Notes: a model not told the origin generated them from the letters alone. 64,000 nt of DNA from Flavobacterium hankyongi (GCF_036840915.1 NZ_CP085725.1:2728001-2792000), one strand, 5' to 3'. Positions 35,200-46,800 are shown, counted from the first letter of the stretch. Numbers and translations are program-made.

Positions 35200-37002
35200 A
35201 TGCCTACACCTTTAGAGCTCCAAATACAAACCTTACCAGATAATCCAGGAGTTTATCAGTATTATGATAAAGATGGTAAAATACTTTATGTAGGTAAGGC
35301 TAAAAATCTAAAAAAAAGAGTCTCTTCTTATTTCAATAAAATACATGATAACGCTAAGACTAATGTTTTGGTCAAAAAAATTGTAAGCATTAAACATATT
35401 GTAGTTCCTACAGAGACTGATGCGCTCTTGTTAGAGAATAATTTGATAAAAACGCTTCAGCCACGTTATAATGTCCTTTTACGAGATGACAAAACCTATC
35501 CGTGGATTTGCATCAAAAACGAACGTTTTCCGCGAATTTTTTCTACCCGAAAAATGATAAAGGACGGTTCTGAATATTTTGGACCTTATACGAGTTTTAA
35601 AACAGTGCATACAATTTTGGATTTGGTTAAAGAACTTTATCCTTTACGAACTTGTAATTTTGATTTGACCAAAGCTAATATTGATAGTGGAAAGTTTAAA
35701 GTGTGTTTAGAATATCATATTGGGAATTGTAAAGGGCCATGTGAAGGTTTAGAAACAATAGCTAATTATGAAAAACAAGTTCAAGCGATTCGTGAAATTT
35801 TAAAAGGGAATTTCAAAGAAAGCTTAAAGGAGTTTAAAAAACTGATGACCGATTTAGCAATGGACATGAAGTTTGAAGAAGCTCAAAAAATAAAAGAGAA
35901 AATTGAAGTGCTTGAAAATTATCAGGCGAAATCAACCATATTAAATCCTAAAATCTCAAATGTTGATGTGTTTTCTATTATTTCTGATGAAAGTATGGCT
36001 TACGTTAATTTTCTCCAAATATCGTATGGGGCAATTGTACGTTCACATACTCTTGAGCTTAAAAAGAAGCTAGAAGAAACAGATGAAGAATTACTAGAAT
36101 TGGCTGTAGTAGAACTTCGAGAGCGTTTTCATTTGAATTCTAGAGAAATTATTGTACCTTTTGAATTGGATTTTGGTGACAAAATAAAAGTAACGGTACC
36201 GCAGTTGGGCGATAAAAAACAAATTTTAGAATTATCCCTGCGCAATGCCAAATATTATCGAATGGATCAGTTAAAACAAATTCAAATTGTAGATCCTGAC
36301 AGACATACCAATCGCATTATGGCTCAAATGCAAAAAGATTTACGATTGTCTGTCGAACCACGTCACATAGAATGTTTCGATAATTCGAATATTCAGGGAA
36401 CAAATCCCGTTTCAGCTTGTGTAGTCTTTAAGGATGGTAAGCCAAGTAAGAAAGATTATCGTCATTTCAATATAAAAACGGTCGAGGGGCCAAATGATTT
36501 TGCTTCTATGGAAGAAGTCGTTTACAGACGCTATAAAAGATTATTGGACGAAAACGAGTCATTACCGCAGTTAATCATCATCGATGGTGGAAAAGGGCAG
36601 TTGTCTTCGGCTTTAAAAAGTCTAGACGATTTAGGACTTCGAGGTAAAATAGCTATCATTGGTATTGCAAAACGACTTGAAGAGATTTTTTATCCCGGAG
36701 ATTCAGTTCCGTTGTATTTAGATAAAAAATCAGAAACACTAAAAACCATTCAGCATTTGCGTAATGAAGCGCATCGTTTTGGAATTACTTTTCATCGAGA
36801 TAAAAGAAGCAAAGCAGCCATTCAAACATCGATAGAAACTATTCCAGGTATAGGCGAAAAAACAATGATTACATTAATAAAACATTTTAAATCTGTTAAA
36901 AGATTGTCAAAAGCGACTGAAAATGAGATTTCTGATGTTGTAGGGCTTTCAAAAGCCAAAAAAATTATCGAATTTTACAAGGAATTCAATTCGTCAAAAT
37001 AG
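35200..37002 (+). CDS. uvrC: UvrABC excinuclease subunit C
   Basis: UvrC makes both incisions in nucleotide excision repair. The 600-residue protein has the N-terminal GIY-YIG nuclease (GVYQYYDKDGKILYVGKAKNL), a Cys-containing segment (CNFDLT ... CLEYHIGNCKGPCEG) and the UvrB-binding UVR helix pair near residues 210-240. The C-terminal RNase H-like nuclease (IECFDNSNIQGTNPV) and a helix-hairpin-helix tail (IPGIGEKTMITLIKHF) follow. All parts are intact. The patatin gene starts two bases after its stop codon. Confidence 0.97.
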   Translation: MPTPLELQIQTLPDNPGVYQYYDKDGKILYVGKAKNLKKRVSSYFNKIHDNAKTNVLVKKIVSIKHIVVPTETDALLLENNLIKTLQPRYNVLLRDDKTYPWICIKNERFPRIFSTRKMIKDGSEYFGPYTSFKTVHTILDLVKELYPLRTCNFDLTKANIDSGKFKVCLEYHIGNCKGPCEGLETIANYEKQVQAIREILKGNFKESLKEFKKLMTDLAMDMKFEEAQKIKEKIEVLENYQAKSTILNPKISNVDVFSIISDESMAYVNFLQISYGAIVRSHTLELKKKLEETDEELLELAVVELRERFHLNSREIIVPFELDFGDKIKVTVPQLGDKKQILELSLRNAKYYRMDQLKQIQIVDPDRHTNRIMAQMQKDLRLSVEPRHIECFDNSNIQGTNPVSACVVFKDGKPSKKDYRHFNIKTVEGPNDFASMEEVVYRRYKRLLDENESLPQLIIIDGGKGQLSSALKSLDDLGLRGKIAIIGIAKRLEEIFYPGDSVPLYLDKKSETLKTIQHLRNEAHRFGITFHRDKRSKAAIQTSIETIPGIGEKTMITLIKHFKSVKRLSKATENEISDVVGLSKAKKIIEFYKEFNSSK

Positions 37003-37003
37003 A

Positions 37004-39202
37004 ATGAAAAAATCTCTCACGCTGATTTTATTTTTTTTCCTGACTTTTTCTGCTTTTTCTCAAGAACAAAAAAAACCTAAAATTGGTTTGGTTTTGAGTG
37101 GAGGAGGTGCAAAAGGGTTGGCACACATTGGTGTGCTTAAAGAAATTGAAAAAGCAGGTATTAAAATTGACTATATAGGCGGAACTAGTATGGGTGCAAT
37201 TATAGGTGGTTTATATGCTGCTGGTTATACCGCCCATGAGCTAGACTCTATTTTTAGAGATGTAAATACAGATGCTTTAATTCAGGATGATATTCCTAGA
37301 AAAAACAAAACATTTTACGAGAAATACAACGATGAGGTCTATGTTGTGACTCTCCCTTTTCAAAAAATGAGGGTTTCGGTACCAAAGGGTTTATCAAAGG
37401 GTCTTTATAACTACAATTTATTAAGCAGACTTACACACAAATACAGACATGAAAACGATTTTAATAAGCTTAAAATCCCTTTTGTTTGCATTGCTACAAA
37501 TGTAGAAACTGGTAAAGAGGTTGTTTTTAGAGAAGGTTCATTGCCTTTAGCTATTACAGCAAGTGGTGCTTTTCCATCTTTGTTTTCTCCTGTGGAGATT
37601 TATGGTAGTTATTATATCGATGGTGGGGTGACCAATAATTATCCAGTTGAAGAAGTGAAAAAGATGGGTGCCGATATTGTCATTGGTGTAGATGTTCAGG
37701 ATGGTCTAAAAAATATTAATCAAATTAATGGGGCAGCTGGGGTTCTTGTTCAAATTTCAAATTTCCAAATGGTGGAAAGAATGAAACAAAAAATTGCACA
37801 GACAGATGTTTACATAAAGCCTAATATTGAAGGCTATTCGGTGATATCTTTTGAAGATGGAGAAGCTATTATTCAGAAAGGAGTTGATGCGGCTCAGAAG
37901 GTTAAAGACAAATTAACTGCTTTAGGAACAAATTACAAGACAGAACGAGAAAATAAAGCTAAAATAGATAGTTTATACATAAAAGGTATAGGTGTAAATG
38001 GGTTGAAAAATTATACTAGATCTTATGTATTAGGAAAGTTAAGATTTAGACCTAATGAAAAAATTACCTATGAAGAGCTCAGTAGCGGAATGAACAATCT
38101 CAATGCAACTCAAAATTTTAGTTCTATAAATTATAAATTAGAGAAAAGAAATGAGGAAGAAACATTAATTCTTAATGTTCGTGAAAACCCAGTTAGAACC
38201 TATCTAAAATTGGCTCTTCATTATGATGATTTGTTTAAGTCAGCTGCCTTATTAAATATTACTAAGAAAAATCTATTATTCAAAAATGATGTTGCTTCAG
38301 CAGATGTAATTCTAGGTGATAATATTCGCTATAATTTAGACTATTATATAGATAATGGATTTCATTGGAGTTTTGGAGTAAAATCTAGTTTTGATCAATT
38401 TAAGAGAATAAGTAGAAACGATTTTAAAGGAGGAAAGTTAAAATCTAAACTAGGATTAGAAGAAATAGATATCGATTATCATCAGCTTACCAATCAAGCT
38501 TATGTGCAAACTATCTTTTTTCAAAAGTTTCTTATTGGAGCTGGATTGAAACATGAGTTTATGGAAATAAACTCGAAAACTACTGAAAATATTATTCCAA
38601 GAATCGACAGAAGTAATTATATTTCGGCAGCAGGTTTTATGAAGTTTGACTCCTTTACCAATAAATTTTTCCCAACAAAAGGATGGTATTTTATGGGTGA
38701 TGCTCAAATGTATTTGTATTCTTCAAATTATGCTGCTGACTTTCAAAAATTTACGCTTTTGAAGGCTGATATGGGTGTAGTGCAAACTTTCTTTAAAAAA
38801 GTTTCTGTAAAACTACAAACTGAAGGAGGATTTGTAGTAGGGGAAAATGTAAATAATATTTTTGATTTTAATCTTGGAGGTTATGGTTTTCATCGATTTG
38901 GAAATTTTAAACCATTTTATGGTTATGATTATTTAGCATTATCAGGTAACAGTTATGTGAAAGGAAGCGCTTCGGCGGATTATGAGTTTTATAGAAAAAA
39001 CCATTTAAATTTTACTGCAAACTTCTCAAATATAGGAAATAAAATCTTCGATAAGCAAGAATGGCTTGTTAAGCCTAATTATACAGGTTACGCCTTTGGA
39101 TATGGATTGGAAACTTTTATTGGTCCAGTCGAAATAAAACATAGTTGGTCTCCTGAAACTAATAAACATTTTACTTGGTTTAGTGTTGGGTTTTGGTTTT
39201 AA
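37004..39202 (+). CDS. Patatin-like phospholipase with outer-membrane barrel
   Basis: The 732-residue protein has a signal peptide (ending FSAFSQ). A patatin domain follows with LSGGGAKGLAHIG (oxyanion loop), the nucleophile Ser62 in GGTSMGA and the dyad Asp206 in YIDGGVTNN. After it come a POTRA-like segment and a long beta-strand region ending FTWFSVGFWF, typical of a BamA-type barrel. This is the PlpD-type autotransported (type Vd) phospholipase layout. It probably acts at or outside the outer membrane. It is coupled with uvrC. Confidence 0.92.
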   Translation: MKKSLTLILFFFLTFSAFSQEQKKPKIGLVLSGGGAKGLAHIGVLKEIEKAGIKIDYIGGTSMGAIIGGLYAAGYTAHELDSIFRDVNTDALIQDDIPRKNKTFYEKYNDEVYVVTLPFQKMRVSVPKGLSKGLYNYNLLSRLTHKYRHENDFNKLKIPFVCIATNVETGKEVVFREGSLPLAITASGAFPSLFSPVEIYGSYYIDGGVTNNYPVEEVKKMGADIVIGVDVQDGLKNINQINGAAGVLVQISNFQMVERMKQKIAQTDVYIKPNIEGYSVISFEDGEAIIQKGVDAAQKVKDKLTALGTNYKTERENKAKIDSLYIKGIGVNGLKNYTRSYVLGKLRFRPNEKITYEELSSGMNNLNATQNFSSINYKLEKRNEEETLILNVRENPVRTYLKLALHYDDLFKSAALLNITKKNLLFKNDVASADVILGDNIRYNLDYYIDNGFHWSFGVKSSFDQFKRISRNDFKGGKLKSKLGLEEIDIDYHQLTNQAYVQTIFFQKFLIGAGLKHEFMEINSKTTENIIPRIDRSNYISAAGFMKFDSFTNKFFPTKGWYFMGDAQMYLYSSNYAADFQKFTLLKADMGVVQTFFKKVSVKLQTEGGFVVGENVNNIFDFNLGGYGFHRFGNFKPFYGYDYLALSGNSYVKGSASADYEFYRKNHLNFTANFSNIGNKIFDKQEWLVKPNYTGYAFGYGLETFIGPVEIKHSWSPETNKHFTWFSVGFWF

Positions 39203-39267
39203 AGTGTTTAATTGTTAAATAAAAAGTAGAAAATCTTTTTTTTTGTGCAATTGTTTTTAAAAAAGCC

Positions 39268-39275
39268 TATTTTTG
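39268..39275 (+). promoter_or_regulatory. -7 promoter motif TATTTTTG for the permease
   Basis: TATTTTTG matches TAnnTTTG, and a TTG at 39243-39245 gives a 22-base spacer. Because this lies between the ATG at 39245 and that at 39302, it supports the downstream start. Confidence 0.5.
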
Positions 39276-39301
39276 GAAGCACTAAACCAAAATTAAAATT
39301 T

Positions 39302-40777
39302 ATGTCAATTTGGAAAAGAAAATCTATCGACTTGTTGCTTGCTGAAGCAGCTGACTCGGAGAAAGGATTAAAAAGAACATTAACCGCTTGGACTCTTGTA
39401 GCCCTCGGAATTGGAGCAATCATTGGTGCAGGTTTGTTCGTGAGAACTGCAGCTGCAGCTGCAAATAGCGCAGGACCTTCAGTAACTATTGGTTTTATAG
39501 TTGCCGCTATTGGATGTGCTCTTGCAGGATTATGTTATGCTGAATTATCGTCTTCAATTCCTATTGCAGGAAGTGCTTACACATACACTTATGCTACAAT
39601 GGGAGAATTTCTAGCTTGGATTATAGGTTGGGATTTAATATTAGAATACGCTGTGGGAGCAGCAACTGTAGGTATTGCTTGGAGTGAATATCTTAATAAT
39701 CTACTGGTCAATGTTTTTCATGTCAGTCCAATTCCTTATGAATGGTGTCATTCACCTTTTCAAACATCAGCTGATGGAGTTAGTGGAATCATCAATTTAC
39801 CAGCTTTATTTATCGTAGGAGCTTTAAGTTTATTATTGATTAGAGGAACTCAAGAATCGGCATTTGTTAATGGAATAATAGTGGTTTTAAAAGTGGCTAT
39901 TGTTATATTAATTATTATTATAGGATGGCAGTTTATTAATCCTGTTAATCATGCAGAATATATACCAAAATCCACTATTTATACTGATAAGTCAGGATTA
40001 GATCATCATTTTGGTGGTATACCTGGGATTTTAGGTGCAGCTGGTACTGTGTTCTTTGCTTTTATTGGTTTCGATGCAGTTTCGACAGCAGCTCAGGAAA
40101 CTAAAAATCCAAAAAGAGACATGCCTATTGGTATTTTAGGTTCTTTGGCTGTATGTACAGTTTTATATATTTTATTTGCTCACGTTTTAACAGGTGTTGC
40201 AACAGTAGAAGATTTTAGAGGTGAAGGTGGAGAAGCATCAGTAGCTTATGCAATCCAAAAATATATGGTTGGTTATGAGTGGTTAGGTCAATTTGTGACT
40301 GTAGCTATTTTAGCTGGTTTCTCATCAGTAATTTTAGTAATGTTATTAGGGCAGTCTCGCGTGTTTTATTCAATGGGTAATGATGGTTTGTTACCAAAAG
40401 TGTTCAGCGAAGTTCATCCTAAATATAAAACACCTTATAAAGCAAACATGATTATTTTTGTTATTGTAGGTTTGTTTGCAGCTTTTGTTCCTGGAGATAT
40501 TGTTGGAGATATGACAAGTATTGGAACTTTATTTGCTTTCATTTTAGTTTGTATTTCGGTTATTGTACTTAGAAAAACAAACCCTGATATGAAACGTGAA
40601 TTTAAAACTCCTTTAGTTCCATTTGTTCCAATTTTAGGAGTAGGAGTTTGTTTAGCCATGGTGTATGGTTTAGGATGGCCAAACTGGTTGCGTCTTTTTG
40701 CTTGGATGGCTATTGGAGTTGTTATCTATTTCGGATATAGTAAAAAGAATAGTAAATTAAATAACGGACAACAATAA
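39302..40777 (+). CDS. APC-family amino acid permease
   Basis: The 491-residue protein has about 12 membrane helices. It shows the APC start (TAWTLVALGIGAIIGAGLFVRT) and the conserved FFAFIGFDAVSTAAQETKNP segment of cationic/general amino acid transporters. The start is placed at 39302 (MSIWKRKSIDLLL), because the region before it holds a promoter motif. Exact substrate is unknown. Its position before the homogentisate and HPP dioxygenase genes fits import of aromatic or other amino acids, but this is inference. Confidence 0.92.
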   Translation: MSIWKRKSIDLLLAEAADSEKGLKRTLTAWTLVALGIGAIIGAGLFVRTAAAAANSAGPSVTIGFIVAAIGCALAGLCYAELSSSIPIAGSAYTYTYATMGEFLAWIIGWDLILEYAVGAATVGIAWSEYLNNLLVNVFHVSPIPYEWCHSPFQTSADGVSGIINLPALFIVGALSLLLIRGTQESAFVNGIIVVLKVAIVILIIIIGWQFINPVNHAEYIPKSTIYTDKSGLDHHFGGIPGILGAAGTVFFAFIGFDAVSTAAQETKNPKRDMPIGILGSLAVCTVLYILFAHVLTGVATVEDFRGEGGEASVAYAIQKYMVGYEWLGQFVTVAILAGFSSVILVMLLGQSRVFYSMGNDGLLPKVFSEVHPKYKTPYKANMIIFVIVGLFAAFVPGDIVGDMTSIGTLFAFILVCISVIVLRKTNPDMKREFKTPLVPFVPILGVGVCLAMVYGLGWPNWLRLFAWMAIGVVIYFGYSKKNSKLNNGQQ

Positions 40778-40795
40778 GGTTCAATCATATAATAT

Positions 40796-40824
40796 AAATC
40801 CCAAATTCAATTTGGGATTTTTTT
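40796..40824 (+). terminator. Terminator of the permease gene
   Basis: AAATCCCAAATT and AATTTGGGATTT form a near-perfect hairpin followed by a T run. Confidence 0.85.
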
Positions 40825-41013
40825 GTTTTAAAAACTAATAGATTTTTCCGATATTTGTAAGAGTATGGAAACCATTTTTAAAGGTTTATTAGCGCACTTA
40901 AAGTTCCTCATCAAGAGAAATCCTGAATGAGCGTTACTCTTTTTGATTTAAAAACGACAGTTTATAGTTGTAATAACTGTAAACTTTACTTTAAACTTTT
41001 AAACTAAAAAGAA

Positions 41014-42171
41014 ATGCCATTTTATCATAAATTAGGAAAAATACCTTATAAGAGACATATACAATTCCGTAAAGAAAACGGTGATTTGTACTATGAGCAA
41101 TTGTTTGGTACAATAGGGTTTGACGGAATGTCAACCAATATGTACCATGAAAATAGACCAACACAGGTTAAAGAAATTAGAAAACAATATTCTGTAGCGC
41201 CCAAAATCGCTAAATCCAATAATATTCAATCTTATAGATTGCGTGGTTTTCAGGTGGAACCAACAGATGATTTTCTAGAAAGTCGAAAAATTGTTTTGAC
41301 GAATTCTGATTGTCACATTGCATTGGCTGCGCCTAAGAAATCAACAACTGATTATTTTTATAAAAATACAGATTCTGACGAGGTGATTTTTATTCACCGT
41401 GGAACAGGAAAACTAAGAACTATGCTTGGGAATCTTGATTTCAAATATGGTGATTATTTAGTTATTCCGCGCGGAATGATTTACAAAATTGATTTTGATA
41501 CAGAAGATAACAGATTATTTATTGTCGAATCTCACAGGCCAATTTATACACCAAAACGTTATCGTAACTGGTTTGGGCAATTATTGGAGCATGCGCCTTT
41601 CTGCGAAAGGGATATTCGTCAACCTCAAGAATTAGAAACGTATAACGAAAAAGGAGATTTTGTTATCAAAGTAAAAAAGAAAGACGAAATCTTTGAAATG
41701 GTATACGCAACACATCCTTTTGATGTAATTGGATATGATGGGTTTAATTATCCGTATGCATTATCTATCCATGATTTTGAACCAATAACAGGTAGAATTC
41801 ACCAACCGCCTCCAGTGCATCAAACATTTGAATCAGATGCTTTTGTAATCTGTTCGTTTGTGCCACGTTTGTACGATTATCATCCTGAATCTATTCCGGC
41901 CCCATACAATCATAGTAATATCGATAGTGATGAAGTATTGTATTATGTGGATGGAGATTTTATGAGTCGTAACGATATTGAAGCAGGTCATATTTCGTTG
42001 CATCCTGCAGGGATTCCGCATGGTCCTCATCCAGGGGCGACTGAAAGAAGTATTGGTAAAACTGAAACTCAAGAGTTGGCAGTTATGGTCGATACTTTCA
42101 AGCCTTTAATGGTTACTGAAGATGCTATGAAAATAGCTGATGAAAAGTATTATCAATCTTGGTTAGATTAA
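41014..42171 (+). CDS. hmgA: Homogentisate 1,2-dioxygenase
   Basis: The enzyme opens the homogentisate ring in tyrosine breakdown. The 385-residue cupin protein carries the iron ligands in YNHSNIDSDEVLYYVDG (His and Glu) and GIPHGPHPG (His). The N-terminal cupin part shows TDSDEVIFIHRGTG. It is shorter than the 430-440 residues of human and proteobacterial enzymes, as is usual for the flavobacterial form. Its stop shares one base with the next start. With hppD it covers two sequential steps of the pathway. The leader (40950-41011) contains AACTGTAAAC/TTTAAAC-type repeats. Confidence 0.95.
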   Translation: MPFYHKLGKIPYKRHIQFRKENGDLYYEQLFGTIGFDGMSTNMYHENRPTQVKEIRKQYSVAPKIAKSNNIQSYRLRGFQVEPTDDFLESRKIVLTNSDCHIALAAPKKSTTDYFYKNTDSDEVIFIHRGTGKLRTMLGNLDFKYGDYLVIPRGMIYKIDFDTEDNRLFIVESHRPIYTPKRYRNWFGQLLEHAPFCERDIRQPQELETYNEKGDFVIKVKKKDEIFEMVYATHPFDVIGYDGFNYPYALSIHDFEPITGRIHQPPPVHQTFESDAFVICSFVPRLYDYHPESIPAPYNHSNIDSDEVLYYVDGDFMSRNDIEAGHISLHPAGIPHGPHPGATERSIGKTETQELAVMVDTFKPLMVTEDAMKIADEKYYQSWLD

Positions 42172-42608
42172 TGAATTACGGTAAATTACCAGCAGATCCA
42201 TCAGCTTTAATATTTGGGACTATTGCTTCGGTTATTATAGTTTTAGGTTTCTGTTGCGGGCTATTAGTGTTTCTTTCTTTGATTATAGGTATAATAGGGT
42301 TAATACTTTCGATTAAAAGCCTTAAAGAATATGAATTGAATCCAACTAATTATTCGCGCCAAACGTATCAAAATGTATATGTTGCAAAAATTGTTTGTTT
42401 AGTTGCTACGATTTTATCTTCATTATATTTCATAGTAGTTTTGGTTATGGTTGCAATTTATCAAGTAAGTTTACTTGATGCTTTCAAAAATAAAATTGAA
42501 GAAAAAAAGAATCAGGAAATCAACGATTCCATTTTAAGGTACAAACAAAATTATCAAAATAACTCGCTTTATATAGATTCTACAGATGTAGATTCACTTT
42601 ATAATTAA
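42171..42608 (+). CDS. Small membrane protein (CCC-motif/DUF4190-like)
   Basis: The 145-residue protein has two pairs of membrane helices, one at about 13-45 (containing LGFCCGLLVFLSLIIGIIGLI) and one at about 65-95. A hydrophilic tail follows. The start is at 42171, inside TAATG, which shares one base with the hmgA stop. An upstream in-frame alternative at 42159 is inside hmgA. Similar CCC-motif proteins are found across flavobacteria; their role is unknown. It lies between hmgA and hppD, so it is part of that operon. Confidence 0.8.
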   Translation: MNYGKLPADPSALIFGTIASVIIVLGFCCGLLVFLSLIIGIIGLILSIKSLKEYELNPTNYSRQTYQNVYVAKIVCLVATILSSLYFIVVLVMVAIYQVSLLDAFKNKIEEKKNQEINDSILRYKQNYQNNSLYIDSTDVDSLYN

Positions 42609-42621
42609 AAAATAAAATATC

Positions 42622-43785
42622 ATGTCACAAGAAATAAAATCAGTAGAATACGGATTAGAAAAAATATTTGAAGGGGCACAAGATTTCCTTCCTTTGTTAG
42701 GAACAGATTATGTAGAGTTTTATGTAGGGAATGCTAAGCAAGCTGCTCATTTTTACAAAACAGCTTTCGGATTTCAATCATTAGCGTATGCAGGTTTAGA
42801 AACTGGTGTTAAAGACAGAGCTTCATATGTTTTAAAGCAAGATAAAATTCGTTTGGTGTTAACTACAGCTTTAAATAGCAATTCACCTATTGGAGAACAT
42901 GTAAAAAAACATGGTGATGGTGTAAAAGTTATTGCGCTTTGGGTAGAAGATGCGCGTTCGGCATTTGAAGAAACTACAAAACGTGGAGCAAAATCTTATT
43001 TTGAGCCAGTTGTTGAAAAAGATGAAAATGGTGAAGTTGTTCGCGCAGGTATTTATGGCGCTTACGGTGAGACAGTTTTTGTTTTTGTTGAACGTAAAAA
43101 CTATAACGGGATCTTTTTGCCAGGATATAGTGAATGGAAATCTAATTATAATCCAGAACCAGTTGGACTAAAATATATTGACCACATGGTTGGAAACACT
43201 GGTTGGAACAGAATGAATGAAGCGGTAAAATGGTTTGAAGATGTGATGGGGTTTGTGAATTTCCTTTCTTTCGACGACAAGCAAATTACTACTGAATATT
43301 CAGCTTTGATGTCTAAAGTAATGTCGAATGGTAATGGTCGTATCAAGTTTCCAATTAACGAACCAGCAAACGGTAAAAAGCGTTCTCAAATTGAAGAGTA
43401 CTTAGATTTCTATGAAGATGAGGGAGTTCAACACATCGCTGTTGCTACAGATGATATTATTAAAACTGTTGCAGATATGCGTGCTCGTGGTATTGAATTT
43501 TTAAGTACACCGCCACAAGCGTATTATGATGCAATTCCAGAAAGATTAAAAGATCACATGTCTAAATTCAAAGAAGACATCAATGAATTACAAAAATTAG
43601 GAATTATGATTGATGCGGATGAGGAAGGATATTTATTGCAGATTTTTACAAAGCCAGTAGAAGATCGTCCAACACTTTTCTTTGAAATTATCCAAAGAAT
43701 GGGAGCTAGAGGATTTGGTGCAGGTAATTTTAAAGCACTTTTTGAGTCAATCGAAAGAGAACAAGAATTGAGAGGTACTTTGTAA
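42622..43785 (+). CDS. hppD: 4-hydroxyphenylpyruvate dioxygenase
   Basis: The enzyme converts 4-hydroxyphenylpyruvate to homogentisate, the substrate of HmgA. The 387-residue protein has the non-haem iron ligands at His188 (DHMVGN), His271 (VQHIAVAT) and Glu355 (FFEIIQRMG). The last 74 bases of its coding and immediate 3' region (43714-43787) recur exactly at 46675-46748, after two inserted genes. The gene itself is intact; the Glu ligand lies just upstream of the repeated part. Confidence 0.97.
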   Translation: MSQEIKSVEYGLEKIFEGAQDFLPLLGTDYVEFYVGNAKQAAHFYKTAFGFQSLAYAGLETGVKDRASYVLKQDKIRLVLTTALNSNSPIGEHVKKHGDGVKVIALWVEDARSAFEETTKRGAKSYFEPVVEKDENGEVVRAGIYGAYGETVFVFVERKNYNGIFLPGYSEWKSNYNPEPVGLKYIDHMVGNTGWNRMNEAVKWFEDVMGFVNFLSFDDKQITTEYSALMSKVMSNGNGRIKFPINEPANGKKRSQIEEYLDFYEDEGVQHIAVATDDIIKTVADMRARGIEFLSTPPQAYYDAIPERLKDHMSKFKEDINELQKLGIMIDADEEGYLLQIFTKPVEDRPTLFFEIIQRMGARGFGAGNFKALFESIEREQELRGTL

Positions 43786-43787
43786 AA
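43714..43787 (+). repeat. 74-bp direct repeat, copy A (hppD 3' end)
   Basis: It starts TTTGGTGCAGG and ends TTGTAAAA, covering the last codons of hppD and its stop. It is identical over 74 bases to copy B at 46675-46748, and diverges immediately after on the downstream side. Confidence 0.95.
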
Positions 43788-43803
43788 AAATGAAACAATC
43801 TTA

Positions 43804-43847
43804 CTGTTTAGAAATAAATATTATATTTGTTTCTAAACAGTTTTTTT
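43804..43847 (+). terminator. 11-bp hairpin with T7, containing a -7 motif in its loop
   Basis: CTGTTTAGAAA (43804-43814) pairs perfectly with TTTCTAAACAG (43830-43840), followed by seven T residues and then directly by the ATG at 43848. The loop contains TATATTTG (43822-43829), a perfect -7 motif. It can be read as a terminator of hppD, as an operator around a promoter, or both. Confidence 0.7.
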
Positions 43848-45121
43848 ATGAAAATTCTTAATATACTTTTTTTAATTGTTTTTTCATTAAAATGTTTTGG
43901 GCAAGAAAGAATAGAATTACTTGACACTATAAATTCCAATTCATTCAAACATGAATTATCAGAATTTTATAAATTAAAATATACTACTTTTAATGAAAGT
44001 TTAGATGTAAATTCTGTAAATAAATCTAAACTATCTAAAAATATTTATCTAGAATACCAAAAGGAGTTTTTAGAAAAGATAGGCAACAATAATTTTATTT
44101 CAGATAAAAATTTAAATGATTACGCTCAAAAGCTTTTGTTCGAAATTTTAGATATCAACAAATTAGCCAAAAAAGATTATAGAGTTTTAGTTTCCAATGA
44201 CTCAGAAAAAAATGCCTATAACACTGGAGACGGAACAATCGTTGTAAACTATGGTTTGTTTACTGTTTTAGATAATGAAGATGAATTGGTTTTTGTTTTA
44301 TGTCATGAAATAGGCCATCAAGTGCTACAACATGTTAAAAAAGAAGTTGATAATTTTGTCAGTTTAAATACTTCTGAAGAAATCATTAATAAAACAAAAG
44401 AAATAAAGAATTTAAAATATAATCGTTCTAAAGCAGCTAATACATTTCTACTGAAATTAAATTATAAAAATTATTTTCATAGAAGAAAAAAAGAAATTGA
44501 AGCTGATTCTTTAGGCTTTCATTTCTACTCGAAAACAAAAAGAGATTTAAATAATTCCATTAGTCTTTTAAATAAATTAGATGATTCTAACAAAGAAATG
44601 GATTCGTTAACGGTTCGTGATTACAAAACTTTATTTGAAACCGAAACGTATAAAATCAAAAACAAATATTTTGAAGTTGAAGAATCAATCTTTAAAAAAT
44701 ACGATTACAAGCCCGCTTATCAAATAGACTCTTTGAAAACACATCCAGATTGTTTATACAGAATAAAAAATCTTCAAAAATTTATTAATAACCAGAACAT
44801 CAAAGCAATCGATTCTAGCAAATTTATCGAGTTAAAGAAAAAGGCGAATTATCAAAACTTATATAATTTGTATGTAAGAGGTGAGTTTGGAATTTGCTTG
44901 TATGAGTCTTTAAAAGAATACAAAAAAACGAGTAGTAAATTTTACAAAGACTTGATTTTTTTAAACCTGATTGAAATTCAAAAGGCAAAAAGAAACCAAA
45001 CTATATCAAAATATATTCCTCAAATGGACTTGGTATATAATTCTCCAAGTTTGAATCGATTCATTAACATAATCAATAATTTAAAAAACACCGATTTAGA
45101 AATAATAATTCAAAAATTTAA

Positions 45122-45125
<4 letters not shown>
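43848..45125 (+). CDS. Secreted M48-family metalloprotease
   Basis: The 425-residue protein has a signal peptide (ILNILFLIVFSLKCFGQ). The zinc site is HEIGH at residues 153-157, preceded by DELVFVLC, with the third ligand in KEIEADSLG (about residue 216). These are the M48 signatures, so it is likely active in the periplasm or outside. The C-terminal half is helical and not recognised. I place the start at 43848, because the upstream start at 43827 falls inside the hairpin. It is the first gene of the cassette inserted at the hppD 3' end. The coding sequence looks more AT-rich than its neighbours by eye. Confidence 0.88.
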
Positions 45126-46748
<1,623 letters not shown>

Positions 46749-46766
46749 TATTGAATAAAATTGATT

Positions 46767-46800
46767 AAAATCCGAAGAAAGTAATTTTTTCGGATTTTTT
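46767..46800 (+). terminator. Terminator after the hppD remnant
   Basis: AAAATCCGAA (46767-46776) pairs perfectly with TTCGGATTTT (46789-46798), with a T run. Its position behind copy B suggests that it is the original hppD terminator. Confidence 0.82.

Noticed and set aside
39245..39301. Upstream start for the amino acid permease
   Set aside because: A -33/-7 promoter motif pair occupies this stretch, and the extra 19 residues have no place in the family.
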